Below, in pieces: positions 10,537 to 20,615 of a stretch of DNA of 64,000 nucleotides. The notes beneath the pieces are model-generated. The model ran no database searches. It was not told the DNA's origin and saw nothing but the letters and a program-made list of their open reading frames with translations. The translations under genes and the position numbers were made by a program. The stretch is taken from NCBI GenBank assembly GCA_030068145.1, contig JAPJBO010000655.1, forward strand, positions 62,001 to 126,000, written 5' to 3'. Position 1 is the stretch's first letter. Every line of letters starts with the position of its first letter. This DNA comes from Diplonema papillatum. Lineage: Eukaryota > Euglenozoa > Diplonemea > Diplonemida > Diplonemidae.

Positions 10537-12000
10537 TCAAGCCGCGCAGGGGTGGTTGTCGACGGACCAAGGGAACGTCTTCAAGAGAGCAGTAACGTTG
10601 CCCTGGAGAGCCGTAATGGGCTGGATGAGAGCGGCGTTCATGGAGTCGAAGAAGAACGCGTTGGCGACGTCGGCAGCCGCGATGGCAACTTGGTTGAACT
10701 CGCCGTCGGTGGTGAAGCTCTCAATCTTGCCAGCGAGCAGCTCGACAGACATCGTCGACAACTTAATCGTCTTCAGCGGGTGGGTTTGCCACGCCTCAAC
10801 AATCTCGGCCACATCCTCGTTCGCTTCCATCAGCTGCTTCACAGCCGCGACAATGTAAGCAGGGTCGGTCAGGTTCACCTCCGACGGAATCGACACAGAG
10901 TCAGACAACCACGGCAGCGTGCCGCACGTTGCCGCGTCCATGCCCAGCATCACCGACACGTTCAGGCGGAACGAGCTTTCCTTCAGATCGCACACCATCG
11001 GTGCCGTGTAGTCCGGGTTGCCGTTCGGCTTGTCTTCAACGAGCAGCGTCCCTGTCAGGCGGCCTGCAACGTTCGTCATTGTCACAGACATCACCAGTGT
11101 GTAGTCACCGACCACCTCCAGCGAGACCGACGGCACCGAGTAGTCGCTGATCACCACGCTGCCAATCCCGACAGACATGCGCGAGAACGTCGAGATGTCG
11201 TCACCGCCAGCAATCACAGGCAACGTGACGTCCACGTCGATCGTCAGCGTCGGCCACAGCGTGCGCATCATCATCCCAAGTTCAGAGTTCGCTCCGCTTT
11301 CCCGAGGGGCGGCGTAGATGACGTTCATGATGTTCAACAGGCCCGTCGCGATCGATGACCCCGCCAGCTTCACCAGGTTCGCACTCCCGAATTCTGTCAC
11401 CATGAGCGCCTCGTCAACCGCAGCCACCACCGCCGGATCAGCGTACACTCCTGCCGTCAGATTCTGCAGGAACGGCGTCACGCTCTCGCTCACCAGCGCC
11501 TCCATGGACGTCGTGAAAATATCGCTTGCCAAGTAATCCTTCAGGACCACCATCAACCCTTCGCAGATGATTCCGTCCAGGCACGTGTGCGAAGCCAGCG
11601 TCAGCGTGATGCCTGACACGTTCACTTGATTCGCGTCTCCGAGCCCGTCACTGTTCGAGAAGTTCGCTGTCACCCCGACCCCAGAGAACTGCATTTTCAC
11701 CTTCATCGGATACGGCACGACGCCTCCCATCAGAGCAATCAAGTTGACCGTCGCTCCCACAGACCCGATCGATACGTCCACGGTGCCCCACGTGTCTTGC
11801 ACGGAAGTCACTTCACCCGTCAAGTCGTCGGCCGACAACTCGGACATTACCATCGCCGACGCAATCATGTTCGCTGGCTCGAACGGCGTGTCTGGAATAT
11901 TGATCGTTACTCCGTCGAGAAGCTCGTTCAGCGCCGTCGAGTTCACCGCTGAGGCAGTTCCAAACAGCGCCGCCACAGCCACAAACATTGTTGTGCGCAT
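10537..12000 (-). CDS. secreted 487-residue protein, TULIP/BPI-like candidate, array copy 1
   Basis: The intronless frame starts at 12000. The N-terminus (MRTTMFVAVAALFGTASA) is a clear signal peptide, so the product enters the secretory route. Seven N-glycosylation sequons are visible, the first at Asn20 just after the cleavage region. The order of parts recalls the BPI/LBP/TULIP fold: amphipathic strands at about 75-135, a Cys pair (HTCLDGIICEGL) followed by a long helix at about 145-185, a linker near 215-240, then a second strand-rich half (TLTIDVDVTLPV, SVSLEVVGDYTLVMSVTM). The length also equals that of typical BPI precursors. This is pattern matching only; no signature residue proves it. 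Copy-specific residues are Thr4, Ser106, Ala123 and the C-terminus HPCAA. Codon use is strongly GC-ending. Confidence 0.8.
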   Translation of the reverse strand: MRTTMFVAVAALFGTASAVNSTALNELLDGVTINIPDTPFEPANMIASAMVMSELSADDLTGEVTSVQDTWGTVDVSIGSVGATVNLIALMGGVVPYPMKVKMQFSGVGVTANFSNSDGLGDANQVNVSGITLTLASHTCLDGIICEGLMVVLKDYLASDIFTTSMEALVSESVTPFLQNLTAGVYADPAVVAAVDEALMVTEFGSANLVKLAGSSIATGLLNIMNVIYAAPRESGANSELGMMMRTLWPTLTIDVDVTLPVIAGGDDISTFSRMSVGIGSVVISDYSVPSVSLEVVGDYTLVMSVTMTNVAGRLTGTLLVEDKPNGNPDYTAPMVCDLKESSFRLNVSVMLGMDAATCGTLPWLSDSVSIPSEVNLTDPAYIVAAVKQLMEANEDVAEIVEAWQTHPLKTIKLSTMSVELLAGKIESFTTDGEFNQVAIAAADVANAFFFDSMNAALIQPITALQGNVTALLKTFPWSVDNHPCAA

Positions 12001-12050
12001 TTTGATTACTACCGGTTATTTTGGAGAAAAAGGACCTGGTAATTTGATCA
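12001..12050 (-). promoter_or_regulatory. conserved 5' flank of array copies 1, 3 and 4
   Basis: Directly upstream of the start codon, copies 1 (12001-12050), 3 (18959-19005) and 4 (23453-23502) share an almost identical AT-rich stretch containing ATTACTACCGGTTATTTTGG on the plus strand. Read in gene direction it ends ACCGGTAG followed eight bases later by ATG, so this AG is a candidate spliced-leader acceptor. Copies 2 and 5 share only about 15 bases here, so the five genes use two unlike 5' flanks. Confidence 0.45.
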
Positions 12051-12885
12051 ACCCTTTCTGAGTTCTGAGTGGCCCGACTTATGAGCAGCAGACTAGCCCC
12101 CCGCGAAGTCACATGTCGCTTCAGTCAGGTACTCTCTCTCAGGCACACACGACCCAAAGTCATAACCGAGCGTGCAAGATCTCACGACCGATCGTGGAAT
12201 CTGTTTTGGTCGAGCGAAGGGGCAGAAAGAGACGAAAACGTTGCTGAGCAAGTCTACAGAAATAGGAAAAGAATCGGCTAAAGCCCTACAGCAGGCCTGT
12301 GCTTCACGTGTCAGGTGCTGCCGCAGCGCTGAGCGCCAATTACGGAATTGCCAATCTGCACGGAAGGCATGTGAGCCAAAAGACAGGAACGCCTCGCAGG
12401 GATCAACAAACCGGCAGATCGACGCCGAGCCGAACGGCTTTGGTTCCTGCCATCCCAAGGGAGCAAGAACGTCGTGCCGCAGACGATTGCATGTTGATCG
12501 GTCGGCTTGAGGAATCTACTAGAGAGCGTTGCCTTTGGCTTGCCAGATGAGAAAGTCACAGAAAATGAGCGGATTGTGGAGAGGAAGACCGACAACGGGC
12601 CGACGCGTTCTTCAGGGTTGGCATGGGGGCCGTAGTGGCCGGAAGCCCCGCTGCAACAAACTTGGTAAGAGTGTTGACGAGCGATAGAAGAACTAAACGA
12701 AGGAGCCGTTGAACAAACTTGTTTTGGAAAAGGCGGGAAAATAATTCCCCGCATCCGGTCCGATCGTGAGCGGTTGGCGCTCGCGTGGACTTCGGTTAAG
12801 AAAAAAATCTTCGGCCTACAGCCGAGAGACGTTGTGCACCCATTCGGTAGCGTTGTCATGTCAGAACTGTATTCAGCTCTCCCGT
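12051..12885. repeat. inter-gene spacer of the array, near-identical to 23503-24336
   Basis: The spacer between copies 1 and 2 matches that between copies 4 and 5 almost base for base over most of its length, including the odd block CGCGAAGTCACATGTCGCTT. Unit lengths are 2349 and 2348 bp. Together with the genes this defines a duplicated 4.7-kb block (about 9.6-14.35 kb versus 21.2-25.8 kb). Confidence 0.8.
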
Positions 12886-14349
12886 TCAAGCCGTGCAGGG
12901 GTGGTTGTCGACGGACCAAGGGAACGTCTTCAAGAGAGCAGTAACGTTGCCCTGGAGAGCCGTAATGGGCTGGATGAGAGCGGCGTTCATGGAGTCGAAG
13001 AAGAACGCGTTGGCGACGTCGGCAGCCGCGATGGCAACTTGGTTGAACTCGCCGTCGGTGGTGAAGCTCTCAATCTTGCCAGCGAGCAGCTCGACAGACA
13101 TCGTCGACAACTTAATCGTCTTCAGCGGGTGGGTTTGCCACGCCTCAACAATCTCGGCCACATCCTCGTTCGCTTCCATCAGCTGCTTCACAGCCGCGAC
13201 AATGTAAGCAGGGTCGGTCAGGTTCACCTCCGACGGAATCGACACAGAGTCAGACAACCACGGCAGCGTGCCGCACGTTGCCGCGTCCATGCCCAGCATC
13301 ACCGACACGTTCAGGCGGAACGAGCTTTCCTTCAGATCACACACCATCGGTGCCGTGTAGTCCGGGTTGCCGTTCGGCTTGTCTTCAACGAGCAGCGTCC
13401 CTGTCAGGCGGCCTGCAACGTTCGTCATTGTCACAGACATCACCAGTGTGTAGTCACCGACCACCTCCAGCGAGACCGACGGCACCGAGTAGTCGCTGAT
13501 CACCACGCTGCCAATCCCGACAGACATGCGCGAGAACGTCGAGATGTCGTCACCGCCAGCAATCACAGGCAACGTGACGTCCACGTCGATCGTCAGCGTC
13601 GGCCACAGCGTGCGCATCATCATCCCAAGTTCAGAGTTCGCTCCGCTTTCCCGAGGGGCGGCGTAGATGACGTTCATGATGTTCAACAGGCCCGTCGCGA
13701 TCGATGACCCCGCCAGCTTCACCAGGTTCGCACTCCCGAATTCTGTCACCATGAGCGCCTCGTCAACCGCAGCCACCACCGCCGGATCAGCGTACACTCC
13801 TGCCGTCAGATTCTGCAGGAACGGCGTCACGCTCTCGCTCACCAGCGCCTCCATGGACGTCGTGAATATATCGCTTGCCAAGTAATCCTTCAGGACCACC
13901 ATCAACCCTTCGCAGATGATTCCGTCCAGGCACGTGTGCGAAGCCAGCGTCAGCGTGATGCCTGACACGTTCACTTGATTCGTGTCTCCGAGCCCGTCAC
14001 TGTTCGAGAAGTTCGCTGTCACCCCGACCCCTGTGAACTGCATTTTTACCTTCATCGGATACGGCACGACGCCTCCCATCAGAGCAATCAAGTTGACCGT
14101 CGCTCCCACAGACCCGATCGATACGTCCACGGTGCCCCACGTGTCTTGCACGGAAGTCACTTCACCCGTCAAGTCGTCGGCCGACAACTCGGACATTACC
14201 ATCGCCGACGCAATCATGTTCGCTGGCTCAAACGGCGTGTCTGGAATATTGATCGTTACTCCGTCGAGAAGCTCGTTCAATGCCGTCGAGTTCACCGCTG
14301 AAGCGGTTCCAAACAGCGCCGCCACAGCCACAAACATTGATGTGCGCAT
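12886..14349 (-). CDS. secreted 487-residue protein, array copy 2
   Basis: The frame and length are the same as its neighbour downstream, with Ser4, Thr106, Thr123 and the C-terminus HPCTA, matching copy 5. Its 5' flank after 14349 (CTTGATGACTTCC...) differs from that of copies 1, 3 and 4, resembling copy 5 only in the first 15 bases. This marks the left end of an insertion or deletion in the array. The predicted product is secreted and glycosylated. Confidence 0.8.
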   Translation of the reverse strand: MRTSMFVAVAALFGTASAVNSTALNELLDGVTINIPDTPFEPANMIASAMVMSELSADDLTGEVTSVQDTWGTVDVSIGSVGATVNLIALMGGVVPYPMKVKMQFTGVGVTANFSNSDGLGDTNQVNVSGITLTLASHTCLDGIICEGLMVVLKDYLASDIFTTSMEALVSESVTPFLQNLTAGVYADPAVVAAVDEALMVTEFGSANLVKLAGSSIATGLLNIMNVIYAAPRESGANSELGMMMRTLWPTLTIDVDVTLPVIAGGDDISTFSRMSVGIGSVVISDYSVPSVSLEVVGDYTLVMSVTMTNVAGRLTGTLLVEDKPNGNPDYTAPMVCDLKESSFRLNVSVMLGMDAATCGTLPWLSDSVSIPSEVNLTDPAYIVAAVKQLMEANEDVAEIVEAWQTHPLKTIKLSTMSVELLAGKIESFTTDGEFNQVAIAAADVANAFFFDSMNAALIQPITALQGNVTALLKTFPWSVDNHPCTA

Positions 14350-14942
14350 CTTGATGACTTCCTTTTGGTATTCAAATTAAAAGAACTGTGCTTTGAAAGT
14401 CTCATTCTGCTCCAGCCTACGCACAAGGCCAACATTTACGGGCGAGGTTATGCTGTACGTGTGTCGTGTTGTGATGGATCCGAACAGCTTCGGGATCTTG
14501 AGTGTTGTTTTAGAGTTAAAGTTCGCCTTCGTTTTGTTGCTTGAGCCGACAGTGGAGCAGTAAGCTCAATCTGCAACTCCCGCCACAGAACTCTCGCTGC
14601 GCTGCTTCCGGAACCCATCGTTCTGTGCACCTCATTTCATGACAGGGGAACCGGCGGTGTGGAAGAAGAGATCGACTGTCGTTCAAGGAAACCCTGTGAG
14701 GCCATCGACAGCTCGGTTGTTCTCGATTCCACCTGGTCCAGACGAAAATATAGGATAGGAGTTTCGGGAAATTCGGGGAGTTACAGGTTGGCAGACGGTT
14801 TGACACAGGTAGTGACAGGATCCGGGCAGAAGAAGAGATATTTAGCGGCGAGGCGCTAGGCACACCACACCACCGTGGACGAGAGAGTGTACACGGGACA
14901 TCACAAAGTGAAATGCGACGTGCAAGCGTCTGCAAGCGTCGG

Positions 14943-15292
14943 TAGCGCGCTGCTGCGAGGCACACCACGCGGCAGTCGCCGTGAAGTATTGCGAGAAGCA
15001 CAGGATGACGCAGTGCGGGACGTGCACGACGATCGCGGAATGCTGCAGGTACTCACACCACGGGTGCCTCAAGCACGATAAGCCGATATACGTGCGAAGA
15101 CTGGGGACTACCGGACCGGCCAGGACAGTGCTACAAGCGGGGGCCGCCGCCGGGTGCTACAGCACCAACCCGAACGGTCGTAGACGGCAACCCGAGCGAG
15201 GAGCAAGGTTGATAACCAAAATGAGAGGCACGATGGCCATCCTGAAAGCAGGGCTGCAGGATGATGCTTGGCCGAGGATAAGACGGCTATGA
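14943..15292 (+). pseudogene. Cys/His-rich frame resembling a B-box-type zinc finger
   Basis: On the plus strand the reading CCEAHHAAVAVKYCEKHRM.. continues with Q-C-x2-C-x5-C-C-x4-H-H-x2-C-x2-H. This Cys/His spacing would bind two zinc ions. The frame continues to a stop at 15292 with Arg-rich, unconvincing sequence after residue 60. No start codon with good context precedes the first Cys pair. It is on the strand opposite to host genes and inside a segment that interrupts the tandem array, so it is likely part of a mobile or decayed element. Confidence 0.3.
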
Positions 15293-15894
15293 CGACTGGG
15301 ACAGCGCGATAACGCAAGATAGAGAGTCTTCGTTGTGTGCGGGGTAGTCACGCCTTCGCAGTCCCAGGGCCTCCACCCACCTGCATACGGTCGTCGACTG
15401 GCCTTTCCCGAGACGAGTTGGAATGCGGGTACCATCTTTCCGGAGATGTTTCCGGAAGGTCCTCCCGTACTTTAAACTCCCCACACAAGTGAACGTGGAC
15501 TCCGAAGTGTGACACACCTTTCAACCGGGTGCACGAATCCAGAATTCCGGGATGGGTTGACCCACTGTTTCCGATGCGGCCTTCCAATCATCGAAGGCTA
15601 ACCTCGGGTGCAAGAGCGGTGCTCGTCGTTCGGGGACTAGATGGGGAAGACGGCTGGGTCTGCCCGGTTTCAAAGTGGGAAGGTGATCGGGAGATGGCGG
15701 GCGTGAACTTCTTGCCCTCCGAATCCGCAGGCAGCAGGGCATGCCTCAACAACTGCCAAGGAGTCCAAGCCACAGTTGGTAGATGCATCCGAGTTCTCTC
15801 GCACGGTGTTAAAGAAACGCCCTGCGAGCTGTCGAGGTGGCCAAGGAAGAGGATCGGAGGAGGAGGAACACGGACGGCTCAAGAGAGCCGCGTC

Positions 15895-16060
15895 CGAAGC
15901 ACACTAGCACACCTACACACAGCTCACCCACTTGCCCGCCCATCCACCCGTCTACCCAACTTCCCACCTGTTCATCCATCACTTGCCCATCCCCATCCAC
16001 CCATCTGTCCACTCAACTACCAACCTGTACACCTGCTCACCCACCGGCACCCACGTTTCC
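15895..16060. repeat. degenerate CCCAYCCAYC-type minisatellite
   Basis: Roughly 165 bases built from variants of 'CCCACYTGYYCATCCAYC', with C and T on the plus strand almost free of G. Units have drifted in length (11-25 bases). No gene overlaps it. Confidence 0.6.
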
Positions 16061-16439
16061 CCACAATAATTGGGCTGAGTATCTTGGAGTTTCGGGGAAC
16101 TTACCAGGAGCCCGGACCAGGTAGTCCTGCAGAAATTCATTCGAGTTCGATTCGGTGGGTCACACCGGAACTGGTTCGGCATACTGAAGTGGGTTCTACT
16201 ACCTAGGCCGCCCAGTTGACAGCGGTTCCCGGTTCAATCCTGTCCCTGAGAAACGGGATATCGGGATCATCCACTGAAACGCAGGCTATGAACTGCATCA
16301 TGCGTCGGGAATCTGGCTTTTGCAGCTTCCGGTTGGCGGGTCTTGGCACTGCGCACTTACCCACTAGCAGGTGACCGCCATTACACCCGGTGTGCGCAAA
16401 CCCCTACAATGACGTATGTTTGCTTCAACAAATTGCACG

Positions 16440-17116
16440 AATGCCGGTCACCGACTTAGTTCGTTTACATGCGGAACGCAGAAAGAAACAAACGCGCATG
16501 CTTGCAGAAATAGAAAAAGTAAAGCCTTACGGCGGGCCTGTATTTCACCCTGTGCCGGGGAACCAGGTGACCAGGTGCTGCCGCAGGGCTGGGCGCCCTT
16601 TACGAACCATGCAAAGTTGCACGGAGGGGATGTGAGTAAGACATCACGAGAACACTTGGATGCAGTAGCCAGCCAATGACTAAATACTGTCAGATCGATG
16701 CTAGGACGGCCTTGACATCTTGATCGGTCTGCAACGTTGAATGAACTCGAGAGCGTTGCCTTCAGGTTCACACATCAAAGAGAAAAAAGAAGGGGCGGAG
16801 TAAGGAGAGGAACACCGGCAACGGGCTGACGCGTTCTTCAGGCTTGACACAGGGGCCGAGAGGTCGGAAGCCCCGCAACACCTATGGTACGAGCGATAGA
16901 AGAACTGTACACCGCACCGTTGTGAAAGAGCTGGCTTGGAAAAGGCGGGTTAATTCGATAATTCGGTAACAGCGAAAGTTGGTTTACGATTTGGTACGCG
17001 CAACAGAGATACAGTTTGCACTCTTCGTAAAGTTGTCAGAACTGCACCCTCAGCTCCCTCCATCAAGCCTCGCAGGGGTGGTTATCAACGGAACATCTTC
17101 ACGAGAGCAGTGACGT
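16440..17116 (-). pseudogene. decayed sixth unit of the secreted-protein array
   Basis: The spacer landmarks recur in diverged form: AGAAATAGAAAAAGTAAAGC at 16506, GGTGCTGCCGCAGGGCTGG at 16573, and GCGTTCTTCAGGCTTGAC near 16827. At 17073-17116 the sequence CAGGGGTGGTTATCAACGGA followed by GAGAGCAGTGACG matches the last 45 bases of the gene. The rest of the 1464-base gene is missing: the relic 3' end joins directly to the next spacer at about 17117. This is a unit that lost nearly all of its coding sequence. Confidence 0.6.
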
Positions 17117-17494
17117 GGAAGCCTTCAGCTTGACAGATTAGAAACATAAAGAGAAAAATGAACAGCGTATGGAGAGGAAACCTGACAACGGGCCGACGCG
17201 TTCTTCAGGGTTGGCATGGGGGCCTTAGCGGCCGGAAGCCCCGCTGCAACAAACTTGGTAAGAGTGTTGACGAGCGATAGAAGAACAACGCCATGGCACC
17301 ATTGGGAACAAGATTGTTTTGGAAAAGACGGAAACTCGCGGGGAAATTATCCGAAAACATTGCAACCGGTCCGATCGTGAGCGATTGGCGCTCGCGTGGA
17401 CTTCGGTTAAGAAAAAAAACATTCGGCCTACAGCCGAGTGACGTTGTGCATCTATTTGGTAGCGTTGCCGGAACTGTACTGTCAGCCCTCTCGA

Positions 17495-18958
17495 TCAAGC
17501 CTCGCAGGGGTGGTTGTCGACGGACCAAGGGAATGTCTTCAAGAGGGCAGTAACGTTGCCCTGGAGAGCCGTAATGGGCTGGATGAGAGCGGCGTTCATG
17601 GAGTCGAAGAAGAACGCGTTGGCGACGTCGGCAGCCGCGACGGCAACTTGGTTGAACTCGCCGTCGGTGGTGAAGCTCTCAATCTTGCCAGCGAGCAGCT
17701 CGACAGACATCGTCGACAACTTAATCGTCTTCAGCGGGTGGGTTTGCCACGCCTCAACAATCTCGGCCACATCCTCGTTCGCTTCCATCAGCTGCTTCAC
17801 AGCCGCGACAATGTAAGCAGGGTCGGTCAGGTTCACCTCCGACGGAATCGACACAGAGTCAGACAACCACGGCAGCGTGCCGCACGTTGCCGCGTCCATG
17901 CCCAGCATCACCGACACGTTCAGGCGGAACGAGCTTTCCTTCAGATCGCACACCATCGGTGCCGTGTAGTCCGGGTTGCCGTTCGGCTTGTCTTCAACGA
18001 GCAGCGTCCCTGTCAGGCGGCCTGCAACGTTCGTCATTGTCACAGACATCACCAGTGTGTAGTCACCGACCACCTCCAGCGAGACCGACGGCACCGAGTA
18101 GTCGCTGATCACCACGCTGCCAATCCCGACAGACATGCGCGAGAACGTCGAGATGTCGTCACCGCCAGCAATCACAGGCAACGTGACGTCCACGTCGATC
18201 GTCAGCGTCGGCCACAGCGTGCGCATCATCATCCCAAGTTCAGAGTTCGCTCCGCTTTCCCGAGGGGCGGCGTAGATGACGTTCATGATGTTCAACAGGC
18301 CCGTCGCGATCGATGACCCCGCCAGCTTCACCAGGTTCGCACTCCCGAATTCTGTCACCATGAGCGCCTCGTCAACCGCAGCCACCACCGCCGGATCAGC
18401 GTACACTCCTGCCGTCAGATTCTGCAGGAACGGCGTCACGCTCTCGCTCACCAGCGCCTCCATGGACGTCGTGAATATATCGCTTGCCAAGTAATCCTTC
18501 AGGACCACCATCAACCCTTCGCAGATGATTCCGTCCAGGCACGTGTGCGAAGCCAGCGTCAGCGTGATGCCTGACACGTTCACTTGATTCGTGTCTCCGA
18601 GCCCGTCACTGTTCGAGAAGTTCGCTGTCACCCCGACCCCCGTGAACTGCATTTTCACCTTCATCGGATACGGCACGACGCCTCCCATCAGAGCAATCAA
18701 GTTGACCGTCGCTCCCACAGACCCGATCGATACGTCCACGGTGCCCCACGTGTCTTGCACGGAAGTCACTTCACCCGTCAAGTCGTCGGCCGACAACTCG
18801 GACATTACCATCGCCGACGCAATCATGTTCGCTGGCTCAAACGGCGTGTCTGGAATATTGATCGTTACTCCGTCGAGAAGCTCGTTCAATGCCGTCGAGT
18901 TCACCGCTGAAGCGGTTCCAAACAGCGCCGCCACAGCCACAAACATTGATGTGCGCAT
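17495..18958 (-). CDS. secreted 487-residue protein, array copy 3
   Basis: Intact frame with signal peptide. It is of the Ser4/Thr106/Thr123 type like copies 2 and 5, yet its 5' flank matches copies 1 and 4. Private changes are Val for Ile in 'FNQVAVAAADV' and a C-terminus HPCEA. Its downstream spacer (17110-17494) is shorter and more diverged than the others, so this unit has been outside the recent homogenisation of the other two pairs. Confidence 0.8.
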   Translation of the reverse strand: MRTSMFVAVAALFGTASAVNSTALNELLDGVTINIPDTPFEPANMIASAMVMSELSADDLTGEVTSVQDTWGTVDVSIGSVGATVNLIALMGGVVPYPMKVKMQFTGVGVTANFSNSDGLGDTNQVNVSGITLTLASHTCLDGIICEGLMVVLKDYLASDIFTTSMEALVSESVTPFLQNLTAGVYADPAVVAAVDEALMVTEFGSANLVKLAGSSIATGLLNIMNVIYAAPRESGANSELGMMMRTLWPTLTIDVDVTLPVIAGGDDISTFSRMSVGIGSVVISDYSVPSVSLEVVGDYTLVMSVTMTNVAGRLTGTLLVEDKPNGNPDYTAPMVCDLKESSFRLNVSVMLGMDAATCGTLPWLSDSVSIPSEVNLTDPAYIVAAVKQLMEANEDVAEIVEAWQTHPLKTIKLSTMSVELLAGKIESFTTDGEFNQVAVAAADVANAFFFDSMNAALIQPITALQGNVTALLKTFPWSVDNHPCEA

Positions 18959-19155
18959 TTTGATTACTACCGGTTATTTTGGAGAAAAAGGACCTGGTAA
19001 TTTGATTAACTGTGTGATCACATCCAAGTATTGCCGGGTTTGTGATTTGTACCGGGTTTCTTCCGGGGGGAAAATCTTAGTTTCGTGTTCAGGCGCTACT
19101 TGGGGGGGTCTCACTTTTTTATTTTGTTCTGCCTGGTGAACTCCCTGGCTTCGCG

Positions 19156-19612
19156 GTGGGGCGACGTTCAAAATCTCTCCCGTGCGTGTTTCCTCTCATC
19201 TCGAACACGGAGATAGTGGGCGACTGGAACACGCTGCCGAAGGGCCGTCAGGGCAACCCGTTCTGCAGAAGCAAGGTAGTTGCGATCCGGGGACCGCTGA
19301 CCCGGGAGATCGCGGAGTTGCTGCGGGGCCTGGGGAGCTTTCAACAGTTGTGCCCCCTCTCGACGGATCAGTTCAGCAGACTGCTCGGAGCGGACGACGC
19401 GACGAAGCTGTACTCCGCTCACAGCGTGAAGAGGGGCGCCATCGACCACTTGATGAACATGAAGGCTGCGGGAGCTCCGTTCGCGCCGCAGTTGATTTCG
19501 CGCCTGGCGACGACGCCGATCCGACCGTGGCCAACATGACGGTCAGGCACACGTCGGATCCGGTGGCGCTGGCGCGGGTTCTTCAGACCGGGGACGTGAC
19601 AATGTACTTCTG
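19156..19612 (+). mobile_element. tyrosine-recombinase fragment, degraded
   Basis: The reading SRLLGADDATKLYSAHSVKR followed by GAIDHLMNMKAAG matches the C-terminal box of tyrosine recombinases (H-x-x-R/K-R-G...hL...G.p...i..l). Upstream is a helical 'REIAELLRGLGSFQQL' region. Only the last 130 or so residues are represented and the copy is broken. Such domains occur in Cryptons and in YR retroelements; too little remains to choose. It is plus-strand, opposite to host genes, within the segment that splits the tandem array. Confidence 0.45.
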
Positions 19613-20556
19613 AGGAGGACCAGGAAGTCGGACAAGAAGCGGAGTGCATAGGAGCTCCCGTATGCGGCAGAGCCACGAGTATCGGAGCTACCCCACCGTT
19701 TCGCACGCTCGTCTGGCGACGTTTAACGTAAAAGATATGCCTTACGGAGAACGAGAGAAGCCGAAACTGTGGCTCACGAAGGGGAAAAAAATTGAATTTT
19801 CTGGGTGGCATTTTTGGGGTGCAAATGGTTGGGTGACGTTGCGACGTGCCTCACGTTCTGCTGCGCTTTTGTGGCGGCTCTTCTCCTGAGTCTGATTCGG
19901 ATGCCAGAGTTGAGTCACTGTCAGAGTCGTCGTCTTCGTCACATCCATCATCGTTTCGGGACCGCAAGACCTCATCCGGAAGGTCTTGGTCGTCGTGGTG
20001 GGAAATCATCATCTTTAGAAGATGTCGCGGGTTCTTGATGTGCTTGACAAGCTTGGCCTTTGTTCAAGATTGGCACAACTTTGTGCCCCGTGCTTGAGCA
20101 TGTTCAACCAGCAGCAGCTTCGTCCAAAGACTGGCTTCGCAGTCGAATCTCCTTGGCACAGAAGCGAGTAGGGCTGCTCGTTTCTCCCTCCGCTCATTCG
20201 CTTCCGTAACGGCCTTTTGCTTCTTTCTGAGTGCTAGGAGTTTCTCCGCACCAAGTCTCTTCTTGCGGGCAGCAAGACACTCGATGCTCCGACTAACATT
20301 CGTCAACTATCTTTGTAAGGTCAGCCGAGTTCTCTTCCAGGAACGACAGGTGCGTTTCGTGCACGCAGAGCTTTGCTCGCAGACAAGCATCCCTCACTCT
20401 GATGGAACCTTGCTCAGCAACCTCGCGCTTGAGCTTTCCGCAAGATCCTTCCAGAGGCTTGGCCCGAGGGTCACGGGCGAGACAGATCAGGGCTGATTCC
20501 CGTGCAATAGTTGTCAAACTCGAACCAAATCCCGCACGCAAGGAAATGACACACGA

Positions 20557-20615
20557 CCGGTATACTTGAACCGCAAAAATCGCGGTTCGTTGAGTATAGG
20601 TAATTTCCTATACCT
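20557..20615. repeat. compound hairpin
   Basis: TATACTTGAACCGC at 20561-20574 faces GCGGTTCGTTGAGTATA at 20582-20598 (a 7-bp perfect inner stem and a 6-bp outer stem). It overlaps a second mirror, TATAGG...CCTATA, at 20595-20612. There is no associated gene. Confidence 0.5.

Larger units (their letters stand above)
14350..16430. other. about 2-kb non-array segment interrupting the tandem genes
   Basis: It separates array copy 2 from the decayed unit beginning near 16430 and shares nothing with the array spacers. It holds the Cys/His-rich frame at 14943-15292 and the pyrimidine-rich minisatellite at 15895-16060. I infer insertion or a rearrangement junction; the exact edges are not marked by a clear target duplication. 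Confidence 0.4.

Noticed and set aside
10399-11358. Plus-strand frames of about 300 codons recurring in every array copy
   Set aside because: They lie antisense to the signal-peptide gene, have His/Arg/Gln-rich composition, and recur only because the units are duplicated.
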